From: Asterias rubens
Taxonomy: Eukaryota; Echinodermata; Asteroidea; Forcipulatida; Asteriidae
Direction of reading: 5' to 3'
Length of the DNA stretch: 64,000 nt
NCBI RefSeq assembly: GCF_902459465.1
Contig: NC_047064.1
Span: 9,341,476-9,405,475, forward strand
Part shown: positions 12,741 through 25,656 of the stretch, one piece after another
Layout of the letters: the number at the start of each line of letters is the position of its first letter
Numbering within the stretch: the stretch's first letter is position 1
Position numbers and translations under genes: made by a program
The notes under the pieces: generated by a model
Seen by the model: the letters and a program-made list of their open reading frames with translations, nothing else
Told to the model about the DNA's origin: nothing
Databases searched by the model: none

Positions 12741-13090
12741 GACCATGCAACTCAATTGAAGAAATAAATTAATTAGTGACCTACAGAAATTCAACTGCAC
12801 AAAAAAAAAACCTAATTAATCACATCCTTTACATGTACCCCACGGAGACTGCGAAAAAAAAAAAAAATCCTCACACAAGTTAAAGGGTTTCGGTACCTTT
12901 TATAGATCAAATCTTGGCCATGACATAATCCGTTTTCACCGTGAATGAAGAGGTTTAAGCTTCAATAGTCGTCACGTTTTTGCGAGTAAAAAGTGAAAAA
13001 ATAAAAACACAGCAATGTTTCAGGAGTCTGTTATACATGTCAAAAATATACATCACACTGACGAGATGCTAACTATTTTTAGAAATTTTG

Positions 13091-13242
13091 TTCACTAATT
13101 TCTCAAAAACTACAGCACCACAGCAGGTAATATCTTAAGGGCAGCTTTCTACTATCATCATCTTCAAACTGTGTAAGTTTAATGTAAACCTGTAGACGTT
13201 TGTGTTTATTGTGTTGTACAAAAAGTACCCAAACCCTTTAAG
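13091..13242 (+). mobile_element. MITE M4
   Basis: Runs to GTACCCAAACCCTTTAA; matches the first 133 bases of the window. Confidence 0.6.
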
Positions 13243-14690
13243 TGTCAACGAGAGAAACCCAAGATAGCTTTTCCTCCGATATGAAAAAAGGCGTGCGGCA
13301 AAGTACATGTATCTTGTGAGAGTACGCTGCTGTGTACAATAAGATGTGGAAGCCTTCACTGCATAATTTATACATCCGGTGAGGCCCCCCCCCCCTTCGC
13401 TCCTGGACAACACGTTGTCTCCATCCACACAGTGGAGCAGGGGGGGGGGGAGTATTGTAAACACTACATTTTGTTCACTGACTGGTGTTCCATCACCAAA
13501 ATATTTCTCGCTTATAATGAGTTATTCAAAACAGTTTTGTTTGCAAAATCCTTTCTATATCTTGTCAACTGATCATGACCCCCCACTTCAATCCAAAACA
13601 TTTCTTGCTTACAATGAATTATTTATTGTGTGCAGAAGTCTTTCTAAAAAAAAAAAAATTAACATTACATTTTGATTACTGACTCTGTAACCGGTCAATC
13701 TAAGGCATTTCTTGTTTGTAATGAGTTATTTATAAAAGTCTTGTATGCACATTGTTTCTACATTTTGTTAACTGACTATTATGTGCCATCCCAAAACATT
13801 TCTTGCAATTTAGTGAATTATTAACAACAGCATTGTGTGCATAATTCTTTCTACATTTTGATAACACCATATTCTGTTAACTGACTCTGTTTCCATCCAA
13901 AACATTTTGAGTAAATTACCAATAGTGTCCGCTGCCTTTAACTGACTACATTTGTCATCCCAAAACATTTCTTACTTATAGTTATTATAAATTATTTCCC
14001 AAGAATGTTTTCTCTTTGGAATCAATTGATACACATGTTCTTCATTTGGCTACTCATAAAAAAACAAAATACAATTCTTGTGCATCTTTGAAATGCTCCT
14101 TTGTCTGCATACTTTATGTGTTTTTGGGGAAAAGGTCAAACATATTGTTTTTAATATTGTTGGGAGTGTCATCTGTAAAAGGTAAAATCATGATTGAGTT
14201 CAAAAGAATGAAATGGCGAGTGGAAGTCATTTTGTGTTTATTATTTTAAAATGTAACTGAAAGAGAAATAGTCTGGTGCCTTTGCTTTACAAGGTTAGTT
14301 CACGGTAACTCTCCATAGGAAACAAACAAGAAGCAACGATAAGCGTTTTTTTATATTTTTTACTACATATATTTATTTTAATTTCCGAAGAAACATTGCA
14401 GGTAATTTCCTCAGAGAGTGTCTACTATCCCTTCTTCTGAGAAAGGATTATTTGCACTGCGTGTACCTACGAATTAAACAACTAAATTAGATGCTTGTTC
14501 CAATACTGGCGTAGAGCGTTTGCAATATTGGCTGACTGTTTACACTGGAATGCTCATATTGCTTAATTTGAACCACATGCATTAAAGGGGTGTTTCTTTT
14601 TCAGGCGTTGAACCATCTAGGTTTTGAGAACCTTTTGATTTGTGAACTTTTGATATGTGGAATAATCAGGATGGCTCAAATGGTTTATAA
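13243..14690. other. Intergenic DNA
   Basis: Loose repeats of CCAAAACATTTCTTGCTTA-like words (13490-13990) and a scrap of M1 tail at 13909-13941. C and G runs near 13386 and 13441. Confidence 0.4.
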
Positions 14691-15070
14691 TAATAAAATA
14701 ATAATTTGGGGAGCTAATCATCCTTAATCGCAGCTAACAGCTGAATTGTGAAGGACGCGGCTATAACGTGTTCAAGAAGCAGGCATGGAAGGGCGTCTTT
14801 GGCTGCCAGTGAGCCACATCAACCCATTATGACCACGGAGCACAGCCAAAGATCGAAAGTGTTTGATTTTTCCCGAGGGACGAAAAACCGGATACTCCCG
14901 GAAAACCCTCGTGGAACAGCAGAGAACCAACGCACAACTCAACTGACATAGGGTCCTGCCCGGGAATCGAACCGGGGTCAACTTGGTGACAGGCGAGTGC
15001 TTTACGCACAAGCCAACCATGCCACCCCTGCCTTTCACCTCTGTGGAGCCCTGTTTGAATCCCACCTCAT
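14690..15070 (-). mobile_element. SINE with tRNA-Asp-like head
   Basis: On the minus strand CTCGCCTGTCACC (Asp-type GTC anticodon arm) and CCGGTTCGATTCCCGGG (B box) are followed by a body with CGAGGGTTTTCCGGGAGTAT and an AT-rich ATTATTATTTTATTA tail. Confidence 0.7.
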
Positions 15071-15257
15071 GCTGTAGCCTTCTTGCAGGTGCTTAAAGGT
15101 TGTCTACACGTACACAAAAAAAAATTCTCTACTAATTTCAGTCAGTTAATTAAAACATGGTTGCTTATTCCATCGTAGTTTGTTTCCACACAGCAGGGGG
15201 TATTTGCTTCACGTACGTACATGTAAGGGGGAAAAAGTACCCTAACTATGTCAATTA

Positions 15258-15760
15258 ATTAGAACATCAGTAATTTGAAATCATTTTGATGCTTATAATA
15301 CATTGTCTTAGAATCTCTCCCGGTGGGACGTGATGAGGTAATTGCCTCCCCATCTCCCTACATGTATGTACCTCTTCTCTCCTCCTTAAATCCATTTATG
15401 TCTTTAAGAAACATTAATTGAAGTAATTAGAACATCAGTAATTTGAAATAATGCTTGATACTTTATACATCGGCTTGGAATCCCTCCCTATGGGACGAGA
15501 TGCTGTAATTGCCTCCCCATCTCCCTACATGTATGTACCTCTTCTCTCCTCCTTAAATCCATTTATGTCTTTAAGAAACATTATTTCAAGTAATAAGAAC
15601 ATCAGTAATTTGAAATAATGCTTGATACTTTATACATCATCTTGGAATCTCTCCCTATGGGACGAGATGCTGTAATTGCCTCCCCCATCTCCTTATGTAC
15701 CTCTTCCCTCCTCCTCCACCTCCTCAATCCATTCATGTCTTCAAGAAGAAGTGAAACCCT
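15258..15760 (+). repeat. Tandem array, three units of about 168 bp
   Basis: Units start AGAACATCAGTAATTTGAAA at about 15258, 15426 and 15593. Each holds GGGACG(A/T)GATG and CCTCCCCATCTCC. Confidence 0.9.
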
Positions 15761-16204
15761 CTATCCAAACAAGAAGAAAAATCCTAAAATATATCTCCTG
15801 TTGTCGGAAGGAAGGAAGCACTACAGAATGGGGCGTGTTTATTGACTACCTTCCCCCCCCCCCCCCGCGCTGCTGCTGCCCAAATCCGGTGGATGTTTCG
15901 GCTTATATTCCGGGTTGGGGAGGAGGATATTGCAGTTCCTGTGGCAGGAGAAGTCTTGGAGCGACTACGATGGGTCTGATCTTTTGCAAATGAAGTCGGA
16001 ACTGACAGTCGATGAACTGATGGCGATACTTATGTTTTTTGAGTGTGTTTCTTTCAAGGAGTTGGAAGTTATGTTTTTTTTTTAGGTTTTTTTTTAGAAG
16101 GGAAGCAAATGTTCGCTGTCGATTGAAGCCTGGAGTTATAAAATCCATTTGATAGTTTTTCACATGCCGCAAGATTTTGAAGTGGGTGTGTGGGAGTGTA
16201 TACT

Positions 16205-16850
16205 CGCTAAAACCGTATGTGGGTATCTGGGTGTTTTGACGTATAGTGAGAAAGTTCTTGCTTCACTTTCGTAAACAAAACCGAAGAGGATGCTGCCAAA
16301 AAATACTTAGTGAAAACATGGAGGTAGAATTAGAAAAAACAATGGGAGAGCAAATAGATTAGTCCTTTATTAATGGGGTCAACAAATTTATGACAGCCCT
16401 TTAATAAATGTAGTCGGATCCTGACATATCCCGCCGTGGCCCAATTTCATAGAGCTGCTAAGCAAACAAATTTGCTCAGCATGAAATTTCTTCCTTGATA
16501 AAAAAAAAACAGGATTTCCAAGCAAATTTCCACATGATTTTTAGGATAAGCAGACAACAGCTGATATAAAACAAATGGAAATTTTGTTGGTAATCCTGTT
16601 TTTATCAAGGAAGAAATTTCATGCTAAACACATTTTTGTGCTTAGCAGCTCTATGAAACTGGGTCCATATTTGGGTATCTGTGTGTTTCCACAGAGTGAG
16701 TGAGTTCTTGCTTCACTTTCGTAAACAAAACCAATGAGGATGCTGCACACACACATAATACTTAGTGAAAAAGGGGGAGAACAAATTAGTGTTTGATTAA
16801 CAGTGTCAACAAAATGTAAGTGTACAAACAAAAGAAGGACAATGGGAGCA
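16205..16850 (+). repeat. Direct duplication flanking a hairpin MITE
   Basis: GTTCTTGCTTCACTTTCGTA with its flanks occurs at about 16205-16400 and 16668-16850. H1 lies between. Confidence 0.8.
16436..16667. mobile_element. Hairpin MITE H1
   Basis: Arms GCCCAATTTCATAGAGCTGC...AATTTCTTCCTTGATAAAA pair with their complement; the loop holds GGATAAGCAGACAACAGCTG. Confidence 0.9.
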
Positions 16851-17149
16851 AATTACAAACAATGAAAATTACGTCCCAAAACAGACCGAAAGAATGTTGT
16901 TTCATTAACGTTGCCAATGATGCTGCTGCATTGACATCACAGGCTCCCTCTTGATTCTTGACTTTTTAATGAGCTTGCTTGAATGATTAGGCCAATAAAA
17001 ACACTTGATCAATTGTTTTTAAAATTGTTTATACTTTCAGTATTTTTTCATATTTTTGACTTTTGTAAATGGGAAGCAGATGCCATGTGTTTTTAAATGA
17101 TGAAAACAAATTGTTTAATTGTATTTATTGATTTAATGACAACAAAATA

Positions 17150-17612
17150 TTAATTTTAATTTTTAAAGTACACAATTTCCACCTCAAAGGTTTGATTTAT
17201 GTTCCTGCTTCAGGTGGGGTATTTTTTCATTGTTTTAAAAAATGTATGGATTTAAATAAAAGTTATCGCAAATTCTATGATTCTACAATTAATATGGACT
17301 ACACAAAAAAAAGGTTTGATTAATTTTCCTGTTTTGGGTTGGGTATTTTTTCCCAGTTTTCTTTTTTTGGGGGGTAACTTCCAAATTTTATGGATGGAAT
17401 AAAATCATATTTAGTTATTCTCAGTAGTAGTGTCATCTTTCGCATAAGTTCTATGATTCTACAATTAATATGGACTATAAAAAAAAACAGGTTTAATTAA
17501 GTTTCCGGTTTTGGGTGGGGTATTTCTTCACTGTTTTCTTCTTTTGGGGTAAGAAAAACTTCAGAATTTGATGGATTGAATAAGTTCATCTTATGTTATC
17601 TCAGTATAGACC
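17150..17612 (+). repeat. Tandem array, unit about 175 bp
   Basis: GATTCTACAATTAATATGGA at 17279 and 17454, a partial unit before them and another at about 17811 beyond an insertion. Confidence 0.8.
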
Positions 17613-17777
17613 TTTATCATGCTGTCACCATCTTGGTCATGTTCCATGTTTCCAATAACAGCAATCAATGCTAACTTTTATTATTGCACATGGTACCAGA
17701 CTATTATTTCGTCAAGCCTCAGTTTGGTTACAATGAGTTAGAATGGAGTAAAATCAAGATGGCCACACCGTGATAAA
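17613..17777. mobile_element. MITE inserted in the 175-bp array
   Basis: Inverted ends TTATCATGCTGTCACCATCT and CAAGATGGCCACACCGTGATAA; the array resumes afterwards with AGTGTCATCTATTGCACAAAG. Confidence 0.7.
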
Positions 17778-18044
17778 GTTATATAAGTGTCATCTATTGC
17801 ACAAAGTCTCTGATTCTGCAAACAATATGGACTATAACCAAACAATGAATACTGCGGCAAAAACAATCCATATGCGACGACAACGTAACCATCCAAAACA
17901 AGCTTGCTCTCATCATATTGGCAATAAAGGTCTCTTCTTAAATTCAGGCCGCAGACGAGACATTTAAGATAGAGGAGCGGAAGCTCGCCCACGCATCCAG
18001 TCAGTGCAGCTGGGTGACATAAGAGGGCAGGGACTCTGTGTGTT

Positions 18045-18571
18045 GATTAAAGGGAAGGTATAGCGTCCCAAAATCACTCTTAAAGGGTCTGGACACATTT
18101 GGTAATTGTGAAAGACCAGTCTTCTCACTTGGTGTATCCCAACCAACCTGTGAAAAATTGGTAATCGAACTTGTAAAAGTATTTAAGGGAAGGTATGCGT
18201 TATGTAATACTCTTAAAGGGCTGGATACTTTCTGTATGACACAACACACTCTTAGAGACACCGGACATGTTTGTTTATTGTCAAAGACCAGTATTCTCAC
18301 TTGGTGTATCCCAACATATGCATAAAATAACCAACCTGTGAAAAATTGGGCTCAATTTGTCGTCAAAGTTTTAAAAGTACTAAAGGGAATACAGTACATG
18401 TACCTTCAAGAATCACTCTCAAATATAATAAAGGGTCTGTGGGTACTTTTGGTAGGACACAAAACACAATGTCAACAGATTTACATTAAACTGGCACGGT
18501 TTGAAGATAATGATAGTAAAAGGCTTCCCTCAAAATATTACTTACTGAGGTGCTGTAATTTTTGAGAAATG
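18045..18571. mobile_element. Pile of truncated TTAA MITEs (M1, M3, M4)
   Basis: Several AAAGGG(A/T) termini and M1 head pieces (GTAATTGTGAAAGACCAGTC, ATTGTCAAAGACCAGTATTC) follow each other, ending in an inverted M4 near 18424-18571. Confidence 0.65.
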
Positions 18572-20080
18572 AGTAAAACAAGTCATGATTCTGCACTTAG
18601 ATTAGGTGTTGAGCGAAACAAACTATGCTAAATAGGTTGACTCGCAAACACTCTTGAATCAAGATAGAGTTAGCATTGATTATCATATACATGTATACAC
18701 GTCATAGCACAGCTTTTGATTTAGTCAAGCTAAGGTGCAGTATCACTTACGTTTATAAATTGAGTTCCCATTACAACGGAGTACAGTATTTATATTGGAA
18801 TTATGACCAGCAATGAACAAATTGGGGTTCTTTACGTCCTCTCAAGAAATAAAAGTTGTACTTTGGCCGGTGACCTTATTCTGGTAAGCATAATCTTGCT
18901 GTGCTTAGCTACTTTTTTGTGCTTAAGCTGCTCTATACAAAATTGAGACCCTGATCTTCTACAATGTTTCAAGACCGTGACAATTTGTCACAGTATTATG
19001 ATACTATTGTCAACAATGAGCAATTCTTAATGCTCATTTTTCATCTCTCTCGCTTTTTTTCTCCTTTCTGACCTGGCAAGCCGACTTGTAGCCTATCTTT
19101 AATAATACTGTGGCCATAGGGTGAGCTTTTCTCAAGTGAGCAGGGAACTCTCCTGAATGGAGAAGCACTCTACCGGGAATATTCTCACTTCCCGTTTGTC
19201 TTTTAACCATTGACCTATTTCTTATAATTTCCATTCCCTTTTAGTGCTGCTTCCACAAAACAGAGAAGAAGGGAGGGGGGGGGGGGTAAGATTTCCACGC
19301 AGCAGTAAAGGGCTATCCTAACAAGGATAAATGGTTGAGGCAACTTAAAGGGGGGAGGGGTGACTATGAGGATGTGGGTGCGTCTTCGTCTGCCCCTTCA
19401 GGGCTTTCCATTACAAACGTTTGACTTGATAATAAAAGGGGTTAATCTTCAATCTAACACCGGAAAGCTGGTCAAATACCACGCTAGGACTTCTAAGGAG
19501 GATAGCTTTCTTTCTCCTTTCTCAACTCAGAGTGTGAGATAAACAATGGGTTTGAATCAGGTGACTTTTAAGAAAGCGAGTGTGACACAAGATTTTGTTT
19601 CTCAGAAAAGGTGTTTCTAAACAAGGGCAGCTTTATAGAAAGTTCTTTTCTCAGAACCAAAGGCTGTGATTTTTCCCTTGGGTAGACAATTTATTCCTTC
19701 CACGACCATAGTGTGTGGTGACACAATTGGCTTTTTAAGATGAAAGCAGCACTATGGGATGGAGGAGGGGGGGGGTCTTTGTTAAGAACATGCAACCACA
19801 CTCATCATGACTCAACCACAACACTGAAATAGTTGTACTATGCAAGTTTCTAGCCCGGAAGTCTGGGTTTTCTAAACCTTTAAAAAATAACACTTATAGT
19901 CGGAATTTAAAAATAATAGTAGGAAGTGGAAAAGAACCAGGTGTTTGCTGCGTTCACAAGTTAGGAACAATACAAATGTTTCAGCTTTTTTTGTTCCACA
20001 AACGCCATTCATATTGAAGTGTTGTGCCCCCAGGCATGCTGGGCGCTGCCAAACTAACCTTTTTTTTTTTTTTTTTTTGT
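18572..20080. other. Intergenic DNA
   Basis: A fragment of the 24-kb array family near 18850-18950; G runs at 19275 and 19768. No gene. Confidence 0.4.
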
Positions 20081-20125
20081 TTCTTGGGTGGGGGGGGGGG
20101 GGGGGGTGGGGGGGAGTGGGGAGTG
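20062..20125 (+). repeat. T18 tract followed by a long G-rich tract
   Basis: Homopolymer T, then runs of G broken by single T or A (20084-20125). Confidence 0.9.
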
Positions 20126-20201
20126 GAACAATGGGTGGTCAGAGGGTTCGGTAGGGTCACTGTTCTAATCTTTAAAAAAAATTTAACCTCTACTGTACTA
20201 T

Positions 20202-20312
20202 AGCCATAAGTGACTTCTAGGGGTCATAAACACATTTTGACTTTTAAAACTTTGACGGCCGATTGAGCCCAGTCATAAGTGACTTCTAGGGGTCATAAAC
20301 ACATTTTGACTT
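20202..20312 (+). repeat. 70-bp tandem duplication
   Basis: CATAAGTGACTTCTAGGGGT occurs at about 20203 and 20273. Confidence 0.9.
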
Positions 20313-20461
20313 ACTGCATAGAAAGCCCAGTGGAGCAGCGTATTTACTTTATTTCTCTGTTACTTAACACAGTTTTGAAGTGTAAAACAGTTCCAATACA
20401 AATTTACATTTTCCTCATAGAAGTGCCCCTTATAGCAGAATAAATTTTCAAGAATGAAATT

Positions 20462-20694
20462 CAAGGCCTGCGCCCAGCACCCTTGATGCTTCACAGAGGT
20501 TGCCTTGGTGCCCTTGAAAAGCTCCAGTAGAAATTTACCACTTGCTCATAGGGTTCCCTTTACAAAGGAGAAAATGCCTTGACGTCCTTGAAAAGCTCCA
20601 GTAGAAATTTACATCTTGCTCATAGGGTTCCCTTTACGAAAGAGAAAATGCCTTGGTGCATTTTCAAAATATGAAGCATACAGGCCTGGGCCCA
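20462..20694. mobile_element. MITE F, with an internal duplication
   Basis: Blocks CCTTGAAAAGCTCCAGTAGA and CTCATAGGGTTCCCTTTAC occur twice; it ends GAAGCATACAGGCCTG. Relatives lie at 43.1 and 43.9 kb. Confidence 0.7.
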
Positions 20695-20854
20695 ATTTCA
20701 TAGGGCTGCTAAGCAAAACAATTTGCTTAGCATGAAATTTCTTCCTTGATAAAAACAGGATTACTAACCGAATAGGTAATCCTGTTTTATCGAGGCAGAA
20801 ATTTCATGCTAAGGAAATTTTTGTGGCTAGCAGCTCTATGAAATTGGGCCCTGC
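20695..20854. mobile_element. Hairpin MITE H1, short form
   Basis: Near-symmetrical arms around ATTACTAACCGAATAGGTAA; ends GCCCAATTTCATAG/CTATGAAATTGGGC. Confidence 0.92.
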
Positions 20855-21195
20855 CCTTTATCTTCCAATCACACTTCTCACTTTCAAGTCTCAAACCGAC
20901 CCTCTCACCTCACCCAACCTCACTGTAACCCCAAAGTCATCTCCATATCACCCCACCCCACTTAACCCCCATCCTAAACCGTCTAGTCTCAGATTCTCTC
21001 CAATCTCATTTCCTTCTCCCACCTTATCATCACATCCTTCAACAATCCACGCAATCTATCAATGTTCACTTTCCCACTCCAAACCCTCCTTAAGCTCTCC
21101 GAATATCAAAAGATGACTTAGTGTCAGCTGGCTCCAATTCAAGAAACACCTTCCATCTCTCATTCACACAAAAAACCACAATCTTAAAAAAAGTT

Positions 21196-21586
21196 CTCTA
21201 AAGGCAGTGGACACTATTGGTAATTACTCAAAATAATTATTAACATAAAACCTTACTTGGTAATGAGTAATGGGGAGCTGTTGATAAGTATAAAACATTG
21301 TGAGAAACGGCTCCCTCTGAAGTAACGTAGTTTTCGAAAAAGAAGTAATTTTCCACAAATTTGATTTTGAGACCTCAGAATTAGATTTTGAGCTCTCGAA
21401 ATCAAGCATCTGAAAGCACACAACTTCATGTGACAAGGATGTTTTTTTTCTTTCATTGTAATCTCGCAACTTGACGACCAATTGTGCTCAAATTTTCACA
21501 GGTCTATTATTTTATGCATCTTATGTTGAGATAAACCAAGTGAGAAAAGACTGGTCTTTGACAATTACCAATAGTGTCCAGTGTCT
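21196..21586 (-). mobile_element. MITE M1, full length
   Basis: CTAAAGGCAGTGGACACTAT to CCAATAGTGTCCAGTGTCTT. Confidence 0.9.
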
Positions 21587-22305
21587 TCTCCGAATATCAA
21601 AAGATGACTTATCCAGCTGGCTCTAATACTAGAAACATCCTTCCAACTCTCATAAAAAAAAAAAAAAACAACAATCTTAAACAAAACCCCAGCAAGTTCT
21701 TCAAAAAAGCATTACTAATTGACGATACCAAGAATTTGAAAGTCAAGCCTTTGTATATAGACTTGACTCAGTCCAACGACATGTATTTTTAGAGGAAGTG
21801 TTCAACCAGATAAACTTGTCCCTCTTGGCCGCCCAAAAATATGTCACCGTTCTAAGACATCTCTTTATATGGAAATTATACTAAACAGGATAGAGTGTGT
21901 AAGAGAAGCCAGGACTGACTTAGATCGCTCTAGGGCACAACAGCAACACACCTGCAATCCGCCCCCCCCACCCCCCTCCTCATACCATAACAACACGGTC
22001 ATGAAATTCTCGGAAATACGAGCGTAGGAAAGGGGGGGGGGGTAATTACAAGCTTTTAAAGGATGCCATGTTCAAATAGGAATAGAATTCCCCTGGGGGT
22101 TTTGTGATGATGGGGTCAGGTTTATATTGGTTCAATTTGTCTCGTGCAGTTGTTGTGTGGTCTGCTCCCAATGCCCATTGGCCGGAAAACTGAAGCGTCC
22201 ATGAACTCTGAGTTGACGCCAATGTATTGTGACTCAGCCAGTCTTTCATTTCAGGAAAGGCAGACACCCGAAAGCTATTGAACGATGGACATTAAAAGCA
22301 TTTCA
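21587..22305. other. Intergenic DNA
   Basis: AGTGTC...CTCCGAATATCAAAAGATGACTTA-type text repeats on both sides of the M1 copy (about 21095-21120 and 21590-21612), a local duplication. No gene. Confidence 0.45.
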
Positions 22306-22550
22306 AAAGATGTTAAATTTGCTTTGGGATAAAGAATAAAATTTGGTTATGAATAGCATACGTTGATTTGTGTTAAGCACTGTAAACTCGGTACTTTACT
22401 CCCCCCCCCCCCCCCACCCCGAGTCCTGTGAAAAACACAACCTGTACCCAAATGCTATAACTAAAGAGGACTCAAACTGTCTGTTGCCACTAAGCAATCT
22501 TGGTGAGTCCAGTGGTAAGACAACATCTTTAGAACGACAACATTCATTGC
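22306..22550. mobile_element. SINE S1 chimera (inverted tail joined to direct head)
   Basis: GATGTTAAATTTGC to GAGTCCTGTGAAAAAC reads inverted, then CTCAAACTGTCTGTTGCC and GTCCAGTGGTAAGAC read direct. Confidence 0.6.
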
Positions 22551-23404
22551 ATGTTTTCAAATGACTGAAGGAAGCCCAAGCCGGAGCCTACATTGTAAGC
22601 CAGAACCGAAGCCAGAGACAAAGCCAGGTTTCAAAAAGGGTCATTGCAATATCAAAAGCAAGACAAAGAGAGCAACAAACTACATATTGTTAACCAACGG
22701 CTGATCTGTCAAGTAATTGTAATGCACTACCTTTTTAAAGGGCCATTATTCTGAAGACAATTAATGCATACTGATCGAAATGTTGAGTTGTCAACCACTG
22801 GTTCTTCTCAGAAGCACCAATACTCAAAAGAGATTTGCAAAAGGTGATACCGCAAATCTCGCCCGACTATACTCCCACTATGCAAAGTTTCAAATCCTAC
22901 TTATAGATACGTAGAAGCATGACATGCGGGGGGTAAAAAAAGAACCTAAAAAACTATATGTACGCGCACACAATCATTTCCAGGGACGCGCAATCGCCCG
23001 GTACCCTGGATGTTACAAACTGACTAGGGAAATGTTACACAACTGCACAAAGTTTACCACTCCAGGCCATGTACTCTAACATTCACCGGGGGACATTTGC
23101 TTTGTAAGTGATTGGAAAATACAAAGATTTATAAAAAGCTTTCCTGGTAAAGCACGCCATAAACAAATAGCCAAGTTTATAATATATTCAGGGCAAACAA
23201 GAGAGCATTATATCCTCCAAATTCTGATTTTGTGACTCTTTGTGATAACAAACAGCTCATCCAAAGGAAAAATTACGAATTATCTGGTAGAAGAACTGAT
23301 CACAAGTAAAGTTGACTGAAATTTTTTAAATGTTACAAATATCGTTCTTCTAGGCGCTGGAACAAAGAAACACAAGCACACGAGGAATTTGCTAAAGAAA
23401 AAGT
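22551..23404. other. Intergenic DNA
   Basis: No gene or repeat recognised. Confidence 0.4.
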
Positions 23405-23703
23405 AGGCCTATACCTTTGATTTTTGGAACCGTTCGATTTGTTTTATTCCTTTTAAAGTATATATAACAATAAAACTAACCTGTCAAAATTTAATTCCAA
23501 AAGTTTGTCATATTTTTGAGATATCACAACAAATCTGGAGCGGTTTTGTTTTGTCCACGCAGGAAGAATAATCCGTAAGTGTTATACACAACCCACACTC
23601 TGCTGATACGAAACACCAGTTTGAAAGCACTATAGACTTCCAACCAACAGTGTTTACTGCCATATGTTAAAAGAGTGATTACCAAACCTTTACCTTCCCT
23701 TTA
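23405..23703 (+). mobile_element. MITE M3
   Basis: ACCTTTGATTTTTGGAACC at the start, CAATAAAACTAACCTGTCAA, ending ACCTTCCCTTTAA. Confidence 0.8.
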
Positions 23704-23937
23704 ATAGTCATGACAAAAATATGGAATAAACAATGATAGCAAACTGAGGCCCCTTTTTTTCCTTCCCATTCCCTGTCCGTCATCACGAGCACGAAGATGG
23801 AGAGAACCGGAAGTCTTGGTGTATTAGTTCTCGCCCGCTGCTCCCAATGATAATTTGAGCCCCAATCCCCTTGAGAAGACAGGTGCACTTCCGACCGGAA
23901 GAAAACGCACCAAATCCTCCGCAAGGATTGCCGGCCT

Positions 23938-23962
23938 TCTCTCTCTCTCTCTCTCTCTCTCT
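23938..23962 (+). repeat. (CT)n microsatellite
   Basis: About 12 units. Confidence 0.95.
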
Positions 23963-24014
23963 CCCCAACACATTGCCATGGTGGAATTACCAAATGATAA
24001 TTGTATATCGCTGG

Positions 24015-24750
24015 CTGTGGGACTTTTAAAGGGGTGTTGTATTAGTGGATTCTTTTGAAGGGGACCTTGCAGAAAAGTATCACTTAAAAATGTTCTGATA
24101 AGCGGAAATCTCTGAGTCACATGGTAACCTGATAATGGTAAGCAACAATGAAAGGGGACCTGGCAGGAAAAAAAGATCGCTTAAAAATGTTCTGTGGGAC
24201 TTTTAAAGGGGTGTTGTACAAGTGGATTCATTGGAAGGGTGCCTTGCAGAAAAGTATCGCTTAATAACCGTTCTGCTAAGCAAAAATGAACAGTAATATA
24301 ATTATAAGCAGGGGACCTGAAAGACAAGCAAATGCTTACAAATTTTCCTTTAAGTAAAAAAAATTACGTAATACCAGTGACAGATTGTTCATGTGACATG
24401 GAACCTGGCCAGTAACCTGATAATGGTAAGCAGTATTGAAAGGGTACCTGGCAGAAAAAAAATAATTGCTTAAAAATGTTCTGCTAAGCCAAAAATTATC
24501 AGCATACCAGTCACAGATTGTACATGTGACATGGTACTTTAGCTGGTAACCTTATTCTGGTAAGTTAAACAGAAAAGAGACTATGCAGAAAAATACTGCT
24601 TAAAAATGTTCTGCTAAGCGAAAAATGAGCAGGATACCAGTCATCGATTGTACTTGTCACATGGTACTTTGGCCGGTGACCTTATACTGGTAAGCAAAAT
24701 TCTAGTTGTGCTTAGCTACTTTTGATAGTGAAGCAGCTCTATGAAAGTGG
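24015..24750 (+). repeat. Degenerate tandem array, unit about 100-135 bp
   Basis: GCTTAAAAATGTTCTGCTAA recurs with GGTAACCTTATTCTGGTAAG and GTGACATGGTAC. Related single pieces lie at 18.9, 31.7 and 49.1 kb. Confidence 0.8.
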
Positions 24751-24884
24751 GCCCAGCTTCTAGCTTTTGGTATCATCACAATATGCTAAAATGAAAAGGG
24801 TGGATTTTGAACTTTGATGAAGATTTTTTTTTATTGCGTCCTTTTTTGAGGAAGATGAGAGTGCATTCTTTGAAGGGAAAATAC

Positions 24885-25215
24885 CTTTGTTCTTTTGAAC
24901 CCTTTGATTGTTTTAATCCTATATAAATGTCTACCACAACAAAACTGACCTATGAAAATTTAATTTCAAAACGTGGTCGTGTTTCAGAGATATCGCCAAA
25001 ATTTCCAGAGCGGTTATGTCCACACAGGGAGAATAATCCATAATTATTGGAGTACACAATCTGAGAAACGTATCTGACAGTAACATTTCTGAGATTCAAA
25101 TTTGAGGGGAATTTAAACTGAATCAAAGTGAAATGAGTCTCTAATTATGCTTTATACTTTCAAAAGCTGCTGTACCAAGTACAAGCCTTGGTACTTGGTA
25201 CTTTAATCCCTTTAC
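24885..25215 (+). mobile_element. MITE M3
   Basis: TTTGATTGTTTTAATCCTAT, CAAAACTGACCTATGAAAAT and GAGCGGTTATGTCCACAC blocks. Confidence 0.7.
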
Positions 25216-25262
25216 AGCCCCATTCCGGCTAAACTGGGATGTTGTGGGGACAACAATCACCA

Positions 25263-25656
25263 TTAAAGACACTGGATACTACTGGTAATTGTCAAAGACC
25301 AGTCTTATCACTTGGTGTATCTCAACATAATGTATATGCATAAAATAACAAACCTGTGAAAATTTGAGCTCAATTGGTCGTCGAAGTTCCGAGATACAAA
25401 TGAAAGGAGAAACAAAAACTGTAAAACGAAGTTCTGTGCTTTCAGATGCTTGATTTCGAGGCCTCAAATTCTAAATCTCAGGTCTCAAAATCAAATTCGT
25501 GGAAAATTACTTCTTTCTCAAAAACTACGTTACTCCAGAGGGTGATGTTTCTCACAATGTTGTATACAATTAACCTCTCCCCATTACTCGTTACCAACTA
25601 AGGTTTTATGTTAATAATTATTTTGAGTAATTACTAATAGTGTCCACTGCCTTTAA
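25263..25656 (+). mobile_element. MITE M1, full length
   Basis: TTAAAGACACTGGATACTAC to GTGTCCACTGCCTTTAA. Confidence 0.9.

Noticed and set aside
23679..24120. Overlapping frames on both strands around 24 kb
   Set aside because: Driven by a (CT)n repeat and tandem-array sequence.
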